From contig OZ242974.1 of the NCBI GenBank assembly GCA_965211775.1, positions 682,001 to 746,000 on the forward strand: a stretch of 64,000 nucleotides of DNA, in the 5' to 3' direction. The notes below the pieces were generated by a model. It had not been told where the DNA came from and did not search any database. It saw nothing but the letters and a program-made list of their open reading frames with translations. The first letter of the stretch is position 1; each line of letters begins with the position of its first letter. The position numbers and the translations under genes are program-made. Below, piece by piece: positions 46,713-56,556 of the stretch. Source of the stretch: Thiodiazotropha sp040506975 (GTDB lineage: Bacteria > Pseudomonadota > Gammaproteobacteria > Chromatiales > Chromatiaceae).

Positions 46713-48072
46713 ACGATTGTGTGGCATTCTATGAAAAAAGCCTTCCCTGGCAACATGACGAATCAGATATTCTCGGGTTCCATTTTGATCGCACCGCAAG
46801 GACACTCCGCGGCGCACATGCCACACCCCTTGCAGTAGTCATACTTGAAATCGAACCGATTGCCCGGCCCCAGCTTGGTGATGGCGTTGTCTGGGCAGAC
46901 GCCGTAGCAGTTATCGCACTCGAAGCAGTTGCCGCAGGACATGCAGCGGCGTGCCTCGTAGGCGGCATTGACCTCGTCCAGATCGCCAACCACCTCCGCG
47001 AATCCGCTCTGACGCCGGACGATGTCGAGCATCGGCCGCACCGTGCGGGGGGCGTCTGAGTAGTACCAGGTGTTCATCTTGGCGATGTCGGCGATCTCGT
47101 GTTTCTCGGGTTTGATGTAGGTCTCCCCCTTGAGCCAGGCATCGATACTGCGGGCGGCATGCTTGCCATGGCCGATGGCGGTGGTCACCGTGCGCGCGGA
47201 GGGCGCCATGTCGCCGCCGGCGAAGATGCCTTCGGCGCCGGTCATCATCTGCCGGTCGACCTGTACAGCGTCTGCCTCGATCCTGACCCCCTCCAGGGGT
47301 GTCAGCAGATCGGTCTCGACCTGCTGGCCCAGGGCCTGGATCACCACATCCGCAGCGAACGGCTCGAACTGACCTGACGGTTGTGGCCATTGCGCTTCGC
47401 CGTCAACCATCAGTTCCAACTGCAGGCCGCCGTTCCGGATCTCCCGGATCGCCCGCAAGGGCAGGATCTCCACCCCCTCTTCCAGGGCCTCCCGAATCTC
47501 CATCTCATGGGCCGGCATCTTGTCACGTGCCTCGAAGACCACCGGGTGACCCGGGTCGCACCCATGCGGATGGCGGTGCGGGCCACGTCGACGGCGGTGT
47601 TGCCGCCGCCGTAAACCGCTACACGGCCGCGCAGCGCCACATGTTCCTCCTCCTCGACCGAACGCAACAGGCTGACGGCGTCGAGCACCGGCACGCTGTC
47701 GTCGGCGGGGATCTCGATCCGCTTGGCCTGCTGCGCGCCGATGGCGAGGAACACCGCATCGAAGTCGTTGGCCTGCATGAAGCCCTGAATATCGTCGATA
47801 CGGGTATTGAGCACGATCCTTACACCCATGGCCTCGATCCGTTGGATCTCCGCCTCCAGCTTCTCCCGCGGCATGCGGTATTTCGGGATGCCGTAGCGCA
47901 CCATGCCGCCGGCCTGGGGGGAGGCCTCGTAGACGGTAACCTGATGACCGAAACGGCACAGGTGGTAGGCGCAGGCGAGTCCGGCCGGACCGGCACCGAC
48001 CACCATCACCCGCTTGCCGGTGTCACGACCCGGTTCGACCTTCCAGCCCTGGCGCAGGGCCTGGTCACCTAG

Positions 48073-49640
48073 CCCCAATATTTCACGCATTAAAAAGGCA
48101 AAATCCTGATACTTCGATATAATTCAGTTGCTTACACTGTAATCGAAAGGATTTTGCCTGTGACAAACTGTACCCAGACTGCCTTTGATTTTCCAGCCCT
48201 AAAACGCCGTAAGGTTCAAGCCGAGTTTTCCGGTGGCGATATCACCTCGGACGGCGGCGTGTTGCTGCTGCGTGAGATCGACAGGCGTCTGGGATTGCTC
48301 GAGGCGGTTGATGCGGTCATCCCCGACCCGCGAGATCCCCGCTATATTGAACACAGCCAGTTGAGCCTGTTGCGCCAGCGAGTCTATGGGCTCTGCCTGG
48401 GTTATGAAGATCTGAACGACCATCAGACACTACGCACCGACCCGGCCCTACAGAGCTCGATCGAACGCGAGGAGGTACTGGGCAGCCAGTCGACACTTTG
48501 TCGGCTGGAGAACCGGGTCGATCGCCGGGTTGCCGTTGATGTCCACAACCTACTGCTCGAGCAGTTCATTGCCTCATATGATGCACTACCCGATGAGCTG
48601 ATCCTGGATTTCGACGCCACGGATGATCCGGTGCATGGCCGCCAGGAAGGCCGCTTCTTTCACGGCTACTACGATCACTACTGCTTCCTGCCCCTGTATG
48701 TCTTTTGTGGCGATCAACTGCTGGTGAGTTATCTGCGGCCCAGCCGGATCGATGCGCCCAAGCATGCCTGGGCGATTCTGGCGCTGTTGGTCAAACGCCT
48801 GCGCCGGGCTTGGCCTGAAGTGCGTATCATCTTTCGGGGCGATAGCGGCTTTTGCCGTCACCACATGCTCAGCTGGTGCGAGCGCAACGCTGTGGGCTAT
48901 ATCGTGGGCATCGCCAAGAATGACGCCTTGCTGCGGTGTATCCGTGAGCCCATGCAGTGGGTTGAGGAACTGGCGAAGCGAACCGGCATGAAGATGCGGG
49001 AATTCTTTCAGTTTCACTATGCCGCCAGCACCTGGAAGACGCGTCGCAAGGTGATCGCCAAACTGGAGGTCACCGACAAGGGGCCAAATCCACGCTTCAT
49101 CGTCACCAACCTGGCCGGCGACAAACAGCGCCTTTACGATGACCTCTACTGCGCCCGTGGTGACATGGAGAACCGAATCAAGGAGCAGCAACTGGGGCTG
49201 TTCGCCGATCGCACCAGCGCGCATTACTGGTGGGCCAATCAGTTTCGTCTACTGCTGTCCAGTCTGGCCTATGTGCTGATGGAGGCCATCCGGCGCCTCG
49301 CGCTGAAGGGCACGGAACTGGCGCGTGCACAGATGACCGCGATCCGGCTCAAACTGTTCAAGATCGGGGCGGTCATCATTCGCAACACGCGACGGATCCG
49401 CTTCCTGCTCTCCAGCACCTATCCCTATCAGGCGCTGTTTTTCCAGGTGGCGGCACGACTCAAGCCGGGATAGCCCGGCAGAGTGCTGCCCCGGCACGTT
49501 GATCAACAATGGGGGTAAGGGGGAGTCTGCCCGGAGGGTGGAAAATCAGGGCTTGATAGAGGTTTGCTTCCCAGTGAGGGCAAACCATCCAAGCTTGGCC
49601 ATATCACCGGCTAAATTTAAAAACGGATGAAACATGCGGG
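48073..49640 (+). mobile_element. IS1380-family element, copy E, 1568 bp
   Basis: Starts CCCCAATATTTCACGC, ends GGATGAAACATGCGGG. Flanked by CTAG at 48069-48072 and 49641-49644. It carries a few point differences from copies A, B and D, for instance GGTTTGCTTCCC for GGTTTGGTTCCC near its right end. Confidence 0.96.
48154..49473 (+). CDS. IS1380-family transposase (copy E)
   Basis: 439 residues. It differs from copy A at two visible positions: Leu for Pro in YDALPDELIL and Ala for Thr in AQMTAIRLKL. All DDE segments are intact. Confidence 0.95.
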   Translation: MPVTNCTQTAFDFPALKRRKVQAEFSGGDITSDGGVLLLREIDRRLGLLEAVDAVIPDPRDPRYIEHSQLSLLRQRVYGLCLGYEDLNDHQTLRTDPALQSSIEREEVLGSQSTLCRLENRVDRRVAVDVHNLLLEQFIASYDALPDELILDFDATDDPVHGRQEGRFFHGYYDHYCFLPLYVFCGDQLLVSYLRPSRIDAPKHAWAILALLVKRLRRAWPEVRIIFRGDSGFCRHHMLSWCERNAVGYIVGIAKNDALLRCIREPMQWVEELAKRTGMKMREFFQFHYAASTWKTRRKVIAKLEVTDKGPNPRFIVTNLAGDKQRLYDDLYCARGDMENRIKEQQLGLFADRTSAHYWWANQFRLLLSSLAYVLMEAIRRLALKGTELARAQMTAIRLKLFKIGAVIIRNTRRIRFLLSSTYPYQALFFQVAARLKPG

Positions 49641-49958
49641 CTAGGAAGCGCTCCACCGAGTTGATCCCTACCGCATCGTCCACGTGAACCCGGTTGCAGG
49701 CACCCTCACAAGGGTGGTAACAGACCCGTCCCATGACGGCGGGAAAAGGATTGTTGAGCATGATCTCCCGCCAGGCCCTTTCGTAGTGGCCCTCTTCCGC
49801 GTGGTAGAGCCAGGCCTGGATATTCTCGCCGGCCGGACAGGCGTTGTTGCAGGGGGGCAGGCGATCCAGGTAGACCGGCCGGTCGGTACGCCAGGAGCCG
49901 GTCTTGTTGAGCAGACTGCTGCCTACGTCGAGGGTAATTGCAAAGGGTTTTTTCATGC

Positions 49959-50951
49959 TTAGTCTCCCTGCTCGTCGATGAGGCCGAAACGGCGGATGTT
50001 GTTGTCCACCACCGTCTGAAGCCGGGCCAGCTGTGTCTCGTTCTTCAGGGTGTGGGCGAAGCGGCGCTGCAGTCTGAGGTAGTCCGCTACCGGAACCTTG
50101 CGGCGGATCTTGGTGGAGGCGGTGATTTCACCGTACTCCGCCTCGAACAGGGGATAGAGTCCGCTCTCCACGGCGAGCCGGGCGATCTTCACCGTATCCG
50201 CGGGCTTGGAGCCCCAGCCCAGCGGGCAGGGCACGAAGACCTGGATGTAGCGGGCGCCCCGGATAGACATGGCCTTTTCCACTTTGGCTTCCAGGTCATG
50301 CAGCCGGTCCACACTGGCGGTAGCCACGTAGGGGATACCGTGGGCCATGGCGATCAGGGGCAGGTTCTTGCCCTTGTCGAAGTCGGCCCCGGGTTCCGGT
50401 CCCACCGGCATGGTGGTGGCGGTACGCGCCGAGCCGGGTGTGGCGGAGGAGCGCTGCACCCCGGTGTCCATGTAGGCCTGGTTGTCGTAGCAGATGTAGA
50501 GCACGTCATCGTTGCGCTCGAACATGCCGGAGAGTGCGCCGAAACCGATATCGGTGGTGCCGCCGTCACCCCCCTGGGCGATGACCCGCACATTTTCCCG
50601 GCCCTTGACCCGCATGGCCGCGGCGATGCCGGTGGCCACAGAGGGGGCGTTACCGAACAGGGAGTGCATCCAGGGAATGCGCCAGGCCGACTCAGGATAA
50701 GGGGTGGTGAAGACCTCCAGGCAGCCGGTTGCATTGGCGGCGATCAGCTGGTTGTCGGTGGCGCGCATGGCGGCATCGATGGCGTATCGCGCGCCCAGAG
50801 CTTCGCCGCACCCCTGACAGGCGCGGTGGCCGGAGTCGAGGGAATTCGAGCGGTCCATGGTCGCCTGCACCGTACGCTGTGCCTCGTCGAGCAGGCGATT
50901 GCCCACGGTGAGGGTGCCGGTTTGATAGAATTTCACTTGTTGATGTGGCAT
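49959..50951 (-). CDS. porB: Pyruvate:ferredoxin oxidoreductase, beta subunit
   Basis: A 330-residue TPP-binding subunit. N-terminal CQGCGEALGARYAIDAA; TPP/Mg motif GGDGGTTDIGFGALSGMFER followed ~30 residues on by ICYDNQAYMDTGVQRS; VFVPCPLGWG; and a C-terminal arm. Together with PorA and PorG it converts pyruvate + CoA to acetyl-CoA + CO2 with ferredoxin as acceptor, or the reverse in carbon fixation. ATG start; 11 bp after porA and 2 bp before the GltD-like gene, clearly one operon. The acid specificity (pyruvate versus another 2-oxoacid) is from family resemblance. Confidence 0.92.
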   Translation of the reverse strand: MPHQQVKFYQTGTLTVGNRLLDEAQRTVQATMDRSNSLDSGHRACQGCGEALGARYAIDAAMRATDNQLIAANATGCLEVFTTPYPESAWRIPWMHSLFGNAPSVATGIAAAMRVKGRENVRVIAQGGDGGTTDIGFGALSGMFERNDDVLYICYDNQAYMDTGVQRSSATPGSARTATTMPVGPEPGADFDKGKNLPLIAMAHGIPYVATASVDRLHDLEAKVEKAMSIRGARYIQVFVPCPLGWGSKPADTVKIARLAVESGLYPLFEAEYGEITASTKIRRKVPVADYLRLQRRFAHTLKNETQLARLQTVVDNNIRRFGLIDEQGD

Positions 50952-50962
50952 GTCACTCCTCC

Positions 50963-52219
50963 TCAGGCGGTCTTGGCGGCGTCGACAACGCCCACCTCAC
51001 GCAGGATGTTTTCCGCCGCGGATCCGGGACGGGTGTGCGCCTGCTCCCGCGCCAGCCCCCGTTCCACGATGTCGCACTTGATATCGAGGAAGCTGGTCTC
51101 TTCCAAATCGTCCTGCATCGCCCGCTCGAACAGATCGGTGAGTGACATGCGGGTGATGGGGCGTCCACCGAGTCCGCCGATGACGGTGTAGACAGGCGTA
51201 CTCAAGCCGCGGGTCGACATGCGGACGTTGTTGGCGACGATACCGCCCATGCCCACCGCCAGGCATTTCTCGAACACCACAACCCGTTGGCACTCCAGCA
51301 GCGCCTTTCGCAGGAGTTCCTTGGGGAAGGGCCGGTAGCAACGGAGGGATATGGCGCCGATCTTGTGTCCCGCATCACGCATCGTGTCGATCACATCGGC
51401 GATGGTGCCGATCACCGAACCGAGGGTGACGATGATGGTCTCCGCATCATCTGTCCGGTAGTTGGATATGAGCCCTCCCGAGTCGCGCCCGAAGATGGTT
51501 TTGAACTCCCCGGCGATCTCCGGGATCAGCTCCAGGGCCCGCATCTGTTTGTGGTGGGCCAGGTAACGCACTTCGGTGAAGGCCTCCGGCCCCACCATGG
51601 CGCCGATGGAGATCGGCTCCGCCGGATCAAGCACCTGACGCGGCTCGAAAGGCGGAAGAAAGCGGTCCACCTGTTCCTGCTCGGGTATATCCATCCGTTC
51701 GTAGGCGTGGGTGAGGATGAAGCCGTCAACGCAGACCATCACCGGCATACTCAGCTTCTCGGCGATGCGAAAGGCCTGGATATGCAGATCCAAGGCCTCC
51801 TGGTTGGTCTCGGCGAAGAGCTGGATCCACCCGGCGTCACGCATGGACATGGAGTCAGACTGATCGTTCCAGATGTTGATCGGTGCGCCGATGGCCCGGT
51901 TGCCCACCGTCATCACGATGGGCAGACCGAGACCGGAGGCGTTGTAGACCGCCTCGGCCATATAAAGCAGGCCCTGGCTGGCGGTGGCGGTGTAGGAGCG
52001 GGCACCGGCAGCGGAGGAGCCGATGGCCACGGAGAGGGCCGCGAACTCCGACTCCACATTGATGAACTCGCACTGCTTCAGGCTTCCGCTCTTCACCATC
52101 GTTCCCAGGTCCTCCACGATGTGGGTCTGGGGGGTGATGGGATAGGCGCAGATTACCTCGGGGCGGCATAGGGCCACCGCTTCCGCGATACCGTGTGAAC
52201 CTTCGATCTGCTTAAGCAT
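50963..52219 (-). CDS. porA: Pyruvate:ferredoxin oxidoreductase, alpha subunit
   Basis: A 418-residue subunit with the pyrimidine-binding and transketolase-C-like domains. Key segments: GSHGIAEAVALCRPEVICAYPITPQT, EFINVESEFAALSVAIG, TATASQGLLYMAEAVY and LPIVMTVGNRAIGAPINIW. The C-terminal domain includes ETIIVTLGSVIGTI and VVVFEKCLAVGMGG. It overlaps porG by 8 bp. Confidence 0.93.
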   Translation of the reverse strand: MLKQIEGSHGIAEAVALCRPEVICAYPITPQTHIVEDLGTMVKSGSLKQCEFINVESEFAALSVAIGSSAAGARSYTATASQGLLYMAEAVYNASGLGLPIVMTVGNRAIGAPINIWNDQSDSMSMRDAGWIQLFAETNQEALDLHIQAFRIAEKLSMPVMVCVDGFILTHAYERMDIPEQEQVDRFLPPFEPRQVLDPAEPISIGAMVGPEAFTEVRYLAHHKQMRALELIPEIAGEFKTIFGRDSGGLISNYRTDDAETIIVTLGSVIGTIADVIDTMRDAGHKIGAISLRCYRPFPKELLRKALLECQRVVVFEKCLAVGMGGIVANNVRMSTRGLSTPVYTVIGGLGGRPITRMSLTDLFERAMQDDLEETSFLDIKCDIVERGLAREQAHTRPGSAAENILREVGVVDAAKTA

Positions 52220-52796
52220 GGGTCGCCTCCTGCGGCGCCGAAGTCTGCGCCATCGTGTAGGCGACCTTGGCCGCGGTGATATTGGCCTGGCCCACCTTAC
52301 CGGGGAACTTGGTCTCGATCGCCTCGACCACCGAGTCGATTTTGATCACGCCGGTGACCGCCGAGAGGGCGCCGAGCAGGACCGCGTTAGGCACCGGACG
52401 CTTGACATGGGTCAGCGCGATGTCGGTGGCGGGCACGGTGCAGACGTGTCCGTCGGGCAGGTGTTCGACAGTATTTTCGATGCCGAGCTCCTCGATGGTC
52501 TTGCCGGTATTGATCAGCAGATGGCCATCTTCGGTGAGGCCGTTGAAGACGTCGATGGCATTGAACAGTGTCGGATCCTGAATGATCAGGATATCCGGTT
52601 CGAGTACCGGTTCGCGCAGACGTATCGGCTGATCGTCGATACGGCAGAAGGCAACCACCGGGGCGCCCATGCGTTCGGAGCCGAAGCTCGGTACCGCCTG
52701 GGCATGTTTGTCTTCGAGGAAGGCGGCGACGGAGAGCATTTCGGCGGCAGAGACGACCCCCTGGCCACCGCGTCCGTGGATGCGGATCTGAAACAT
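52212..52796 (-). CDS. porG: Pyruvate:ferredoxin oxidoreductase, gamma subunit
   Basis: A 194-residue gamma subunit. It begins FQIRIHGRGGQGVVSAAEML and contains VPSFGSERMGAPVVAFCRID, both family hallmarks. No separate ferredoxin-type delta subunit gene follows; the ferredoxin domain at the end of the (now broken) GltD-like gene could have filled that role. First gene of the operon; a LysR-type regulator is divergent upstream. Confidence 0.93.
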   Translation of the reverse strand: MFQIRIHGRGGQGVVSAAEMLSVAAFLEDKHAQAVPSFGSERMGAPVVAFCRIDDQPIRLREPVLEPDILIIQDPTLFNAIDVFNGLTEDGHLLINTGKTIEELGIENTVEHLPDGHVCTVPATDIALTHVKRPVPNAVLLGALSAVTGVIKIDSVVEAIETKFPGKVGQANITAAKVAYTMAQTSAPQEATHA

Positions 52797-53112
52797 GTGT
52801 CTTTTCTCCTGTTAGGTAGATTATCCGGCGGCCTTGTGAGCAGACGGACGAACCTGACGGATTGGGTGAATCCGTACACCTGGCGAACAAAAAGATGATG
52901 CGTACTTGTTCTTGTCGCCGGAAAAATACCGGCGCGAGCTATTGTGCTGCATTGTATGAGCGCTTTCTGTTGTAACGGCCGATGGGTAATGGCCGTGTGA
53001 CGCTCTCGATGGAGTGAATTCAGGCTGTATCCGAATTCATGGGGGTGGAGTATCTACAGACCAGTAAATAATGTAAAATAATATATAATGCATATATATA
53101 AAATTTATTGAT
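52797..53112. other. Divergent promoter region of the por operon and the CysB-type gene
   Basis: 316 bp with no gene. The right half (53065-53110) is very A+T-rich, with TAATATATAATG and ATATATATAAAA offering several -10-like boxes for the regulator gene. LysR proteins normally bind such an interval; I cannot point to one definite operator. Confidence 0.5.
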
Positions 53113-54066
53113 ATGGATCTCAGGCAACTTAAGTCTTTGGTGCTCCTGGTTGAATACGATTACAGCGTGAGCCGGACAGCACAGAGTCTGCATCTGGTTC
53201 AACCAGCTGTCTCCCAGCACATCAAACAGCTTGAGGCAAACCTGAGCACAAGACTGTTTCTGCGCCAGGGTAAACGACTGGTTGGTTTGACTGAGGCAGG
53301 GGAAAGGGTCGTGCACTATGCACGCAACATCCTGGCCGATACGGCCAATATCCTGGCGGTGGGTCAGGATCATGTCTCCGAGGATGTGGGTACCCTGCGT
53401 ATCGGCACCACCCATACACAGGCACGATATGTGCTGCCGCCGGTGATCCGGCGGTTCAGTCTGGCTTACCCGAAAGTGGAGCTCCAGATATTGGAGGGCA
53501 GGCCGCAGCAGCTGGTCGACATGGCGGTACAGGACAAAGTGGACTTTGCCATCTGTACCGAAGCGCTGAGCAACAATCCGGCGCTGTTGGCGATACCCTG
53601 CAATCGGTGGAATCGCTGTCTCATAGCACCGGACTCACATGCAGTGCTTAGATGCAAGCAAATAACCCTCAAAGCGCTCTGTAGATACCCGATCATCACT
53701 TATGTAGTCGGGTTTACGGGCCGTGGGCATCTGAATGAGACCTTCAGCAATGCAGGGTTGATGCCGCATGTGGTCCTGAGTGCCACAGACACCGATGTGA
53801 TCAAGACCTACGTCAGAGAGGGCCTGGGAATCGGCATCATCGCTGAATTGGCCTATGAGCGTGAAAAGGATCAAGACCTGGGGATGCGGGAATTGAATCA
53901 CCTGTTTCCCTGGGAGGTGACGAAAATCGGCTATCGAAGGGATAAATATCTACGCCATCATCAACAGCGGTTTATCGATCTGTTTCAGGCGGCGTCCGCA
54001 CGCATGGAAAGCGCCGCAGAGAGTGCTGATCGAATTAATGTTAACAGGCCCAAGGGTGCGGGATGA
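53113..54066 (+). CDS. LysR-family regulator, CysB/Cbl type
   Basis: A 317-residue regulator. The N-terminal helix-turn-helix (SVSRTAQSLHLVQPAVSQHIKQLE) is followed by the CysB-like ligand domain: GTTHTQARYVLPPVIRRF, DFAICTEAL, TYVVGFTGRGHLNETF and SATDTDVIKTYVREGLGIG all align with CysB. CysB senses O-acetylserine/sulfide and controls sulfur assimilation. Because it is divergent from porGAB it may instead, or also, control 2-oxoacid oxidoreductase expression (inference). Confidence 0.9.
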   Translation: MDLRQLKSLVLLVEYDYSVSRTAQSLHLVQPAVSQHIKQLEANLSTRLFLRQGKRLVGLTEAGERVVHYARNILADTANILAVGQDHVSEDVGTLRIGTTHTQARYVLPPVIRRFSLAYPKVELQILEGRPQQLVDMAVQDKVDFAICTEALSNNPALLAIPCNRWNRCLIAPDSHAVLRCKQITLKALCRYPIITYVVGFTGRGHLNETFSNAGLMPHVVLSATDTDVIKTYVREGLGIGIIAELAYEREKDQDLGMRELNHLFPWEVTKIGYRRDKYLRHHQQRFIDLFQAASARMESAAESADRINVNRPKGAG

Positions 54067-54110
54067 GCAATCGTCACCCGGTAATGGCTGTTTACATCCC
54101 ATTCACCGTC

Positions 54111-55028
54111 TCAATCCCGCTTCTTCTTCGCTCTGGGGTGGGCCCGGTCATAGACATCGGCCAGGTGTTGAAAGTCAAGATGGGTATATATCTGGGTAGT
54201 GCTGATGTTGGCATGCCCCAGCAGTTCCTGAACGGCGCGTAAATCGCCAGACGATTCCAACAGATGAGTGGCGAAGGAGTGGCGCAGCAGATGAGGGTGG
54301 ACATTGCGGGGTGTTCCCTGGGCGATGGACCAGGAATGGAGTTGGCGCTGAATGGTGCTGCGATTGATTCGCCTGCCCCGAACTCCGACGAAGAGTGCGA
54401 TCTCATCTTCAGTCGCCATTTGCGGCCTGATTGCAAACCATTGCTCAAGGGCCTGTTTGGCAATTCTGCCCACGGGCAGGCGTCTCGCTTTCGCCCCCTT
54501 GCCTGTGACCTCGACCAGCTGTTCCTTGAGGTCGATATCCTGCAGGTTGAGGTTTACCAGTTCCGCCAGGCGCAGTCCGGATGAATAGAAAAGTTCCATG
54601 ATCGCCCTGTCGCGGACAGCGACCGGAGAATTGTCAGTGATATCCAAGAGGCGATTGACCTGGTCCGGGTCGAGGGTGACAGGCAGCTTATGCCGCACCT
54701 TGGGTGCACGGACACCGAGTGCCGGGTTGGAATCAAGCTGCTGTTCCCGAATAAGAAAATTAAACAGTCCGCGCAGGCTGGAGAGTTCGCGATGCAGGCT
54801 TTTGGCCGCCAGTCCCGCCCGGTGTCGTGTTGCGATGTAGTGCCTTATATGGTGTTGAGTGATCTCTTTCCAGCGGGTTAACTGTTGCTGCTCCAACCAG
54901 GCCATAGCCGCTTTCAGATCACGTTTGTAGCTCTCCAGTGTGCGGGGCGAGAGACGTCGTTCATGCCGCAGGTAGTCAAAGTATCGCGCTATCCACTCCT
55001 GGAGTTGCAGGCTGCTGGGAGTGGACAC
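54111..55028 (-). CDS. xerC: Tyrosine recombinase XerC
   Basis: A 305-residue site-specific recombinase that with XerD resolves chromosome dimers at dif. N-terminal SAM-like core-binding domain (WIARYFDYLRHERRLSPRTLESY split over normal spacing); catalytic residues in SGLRLAELVNL (Arg), GKGAKARRLP (Lys), HPHLLRHSFATHLL (His, Arg), LLGHANISTTQIYTH (His, Tyr). GTG start 5 bp after DUF484. Conserved gene order. Confidence 0.96.
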   Translation of the reverse strand: MSTPSSLQLQEWIARYFDYLRHERRLSPRTLESYKRDLKAAMAWLEQQQLTRWKEITQHHIRHYIATRHRAGLAAKSLHRELSSLRGLFNFLIREQQLDSNPALGVRAPKVRHKLPVTLDPDQVNRLLDITDNSPVAVRDRAIMELFYSSGLRLAELVNLNLQDIDLKEQLVEVTGKGAKARRLPVGRIAKQALEQWFAIRPQMATEDEIALFVGVRGRRINRSTIQRQLHSWSIAQGTPRNVHPHLLRHSFATHLLESSGDLRAVQELLGHANISTTQIYTHLDFQHLADVYDRAHPRAKKKRD

Positions 55029-55033
55029 GGAGA

Positions 55034-55729
55034 CTATATGCCGGGGAGGGAGACGGCCTGCAGGGTGCGGCTGATTATCTCCCCAAGGCGGGTGAGAAAT
55101 TCGGTGCCATGATGAGGGGCGAACCTATCGGCATCGCAGCTACCGATGGCGAGCAGGCCGAGCACACCCTCGCTCTTCAGCGGGATCAATGCAGTAGAGG
55201 CGATTCGATCGCCTTCGGTACCGAATATATAGTCGAGCTGATCCTGGTCGAGTTTTCCGCAGATCGGTTGGTTTTGACTGAAGAACTGCTCAAATGTGTC
55301 GGTTTGGCCACTCAGGGTCTCGTCCAAGTGCTCATCGATATGGCTGGCGGAGAAAAGTCTCAACTCTACGGCATCGGCCTTGAAATCGTCATGCAACTCA
55401 TCTTCCAGCGCATTCAAGACCTCTTCGAAGGTGGCCGCATCGATCAGTTCCAGGGTCAGCCGGTGCATGCGATCCTGTAGTTGGTCATTGGTGCGCGCAA
55501 CCTCCAGCAGTTTCGAGAGCTTTTGTTGAGACTCTTGAAGTTGGCTGCGTAGCGCCTCGACCTGGCGCTCGATCAGAGAGACAGCCGCACCGCTCGCGTG
55601 TGGTATCTCGATCTTGCCGAGCAGTTCCGGGTGGTTGGCGAAGAAATCGGGGTGGTGATTCAGGTATTCGACCACCTGTTCTTCCAGTTCATCCACATGT
55701 GTAGATTTTTTCGGGGCTTTTTGTTTCAT
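55034..55729 (-). CDS. DUF484 (GAF-like) protein
   Basis: A 231-residue DUF484 protein (E. coli YigA type). VVEYLNHHPDFFANHPELLGKIEIPHASG is the family start split by normal spacing; a coiled coil (EALRSQLQESQQKLSKLLEVA) precedes a GAF-like domain with STALIPLKSEGVLGLLAIGS. Function unknown. Overlaps dapF by 4 bp. Confidence 0.92.
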   Translation of the reverse strand: MKQKAPKKSTHVDELEEQVVEYLNHHPDFFANHPELLGKIEIPHASGAAVSLIERQVEALRSQLQESQQKLSKLLEVARTNDQLQDRMHRLTLELIDAATFEEVLNALEDELHDDFKADAVELRLFSASHIDEHLDETLSGQTDTFEQFFSQNQPICGKLDQDQLDYIFGTEGDRIASTALIPLKSEGVLGLLAIGSCDADRFAPHHGTEFLTRLGEIISRTLQAVSLPGI

Positions 55730-56556
55730 AGGTCGATGGTTCCTTCGTACGCGATCTCTGCCGGACCTTCAGTAAGTACGGGTTGGCCTTCTGAGTGCCA
55801 CTTTACCACAAGATCGCCTCCAGGTAGGTGTACCAAGACCTCTTCATCAAGCAGACCGAGCCGGCGGCCGGCAGCTACGGCTGCGCAGGCGCCTGAGCCG
55901 CAGGCCAGCGTTTCTCCGGTGCCGCGCTCAAACACGCGCAGCCGGATCTCTGTGGTACGGACGATCTGCATGAAGCCGACATTGGTGCGTTGGGGGAATC
56001 GGGGGTGATTCTCGATCAACGGTCCCAGTTTTGCCACATCCGCCTGATCGACACTGGGTACGATGAGCACCGCATGTGGATTTCCCATCGAAACCGCAGA
56101 CAATGATACCTGTTGATCGTCAACATCCAGGAGATAGGCGTTTGCCTGTTGTGGCGCTGTAAAGGGTATCAATGCAGGCTCGAAGATGGGAGCGCCCATG
56201 TCGACCTCCACATGGCCGCCAGCCAAGTGTCGCAGGGAAATCTTACCTGCCAGGGTTTCGACCGGTATTGAAGATTTTGTGCTCAGCCCCTTCTCTTTGA
56301 CAAATCGGGCAAAGCAGCGTGCGCCGTTGCCGCAAGTCTCGACTTCTGAACCGTCTGCATTGTAGATTCGATAATAGAAATCGGTATCGGCCGATTCGGG
56401 GGGTTCGATCAGCAATATTTGGTCGCAACCGATACCGAAGTGCCTGTCTGCCAGTTTTTGCAGTGCCTGTGGCGATAAATCGATGGATTGACTGATCGCA
56501 TCGATTACCACAAAGTCATTGCCGAGACCGTGCATTTTAGTGAAATGGAGTTTCAT
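55726..56556 (-). CDS. dapF: Diaminopimelate epimerase
   Basis: A 276-residue PLP-independent epimerase converting LL- to meso-diaminopimelate for lysine and peptidoglycan. Two catalytic cysteines are present: VETCGNGARCFARF and TLACGSGACAAVAAG. The N-terminus LHFTKMHGLGNDFVVID is canonical. Its ATG overlaps the lptM stop (ATGA). Confidence 0.97.
   Translation of the reverse strand: MKLHFTKMHGLGNDFVVIDAISQSIDLSPQALQKLADRHFGIGCDQILLIEPPESADTDFYYRIYNADGSEVETCGNGARCFARFVKEKGLSTKSSIPVETLAGKISLRHLAGGHVEVDMGAPIFEPALIPFTAPQQANAYLLDVDDQQVSLSAVSMGNPHAVLIVPSVDQADVAKLGPLIENHPRFPQRTNVGFMQIVRTTEIRLRVFERGTGETLACGSGACAAVAAGRRLGLLDEEVLVHLPGGDLVVKWHSEGQPVLTEGPAEIAYEGTIDL

Larger units (their letters stand above)
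46763..49956 (-). pseudogene. GltD-like NAD(P)H:ferredoxin oxidoreductase gene, broken by IS1380 and a frameshift
   Basis: The 5' part (49956-49641) has the Cys-rich N-terminus of GltD-type proteins (PPCNNACPAGENIQAW; VCYHPCEGACNR). Removing copy E and one CTAG continues in frame: SVERFLGDQALRQGWKVE, then the FAD motif VMVVGAGPAGLACAYHL and the NAD(P) motif VAVYGGGNTAVDVART. Near 47540-47550 the frame shifts; the other frame carries on with VVFEARDKMPAHEMEI, IFAGGD, and a two-cluster ferredoxin end (CMSCGNCFECDNCYGVCP and CKGCGMCAAECP). Total coding length is one base short of 541 codons, so one base was lost. It starts 2 bp after porB and probably served as its electron partner. Confidence 0.88.

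Noticed and set aside
49938..51191. 417-codon frame opposite porB/porA
   Set aside because: Gly/His-rich antisense shadow of GC-rich genes; the minus-strand proteins are clear por subunits.
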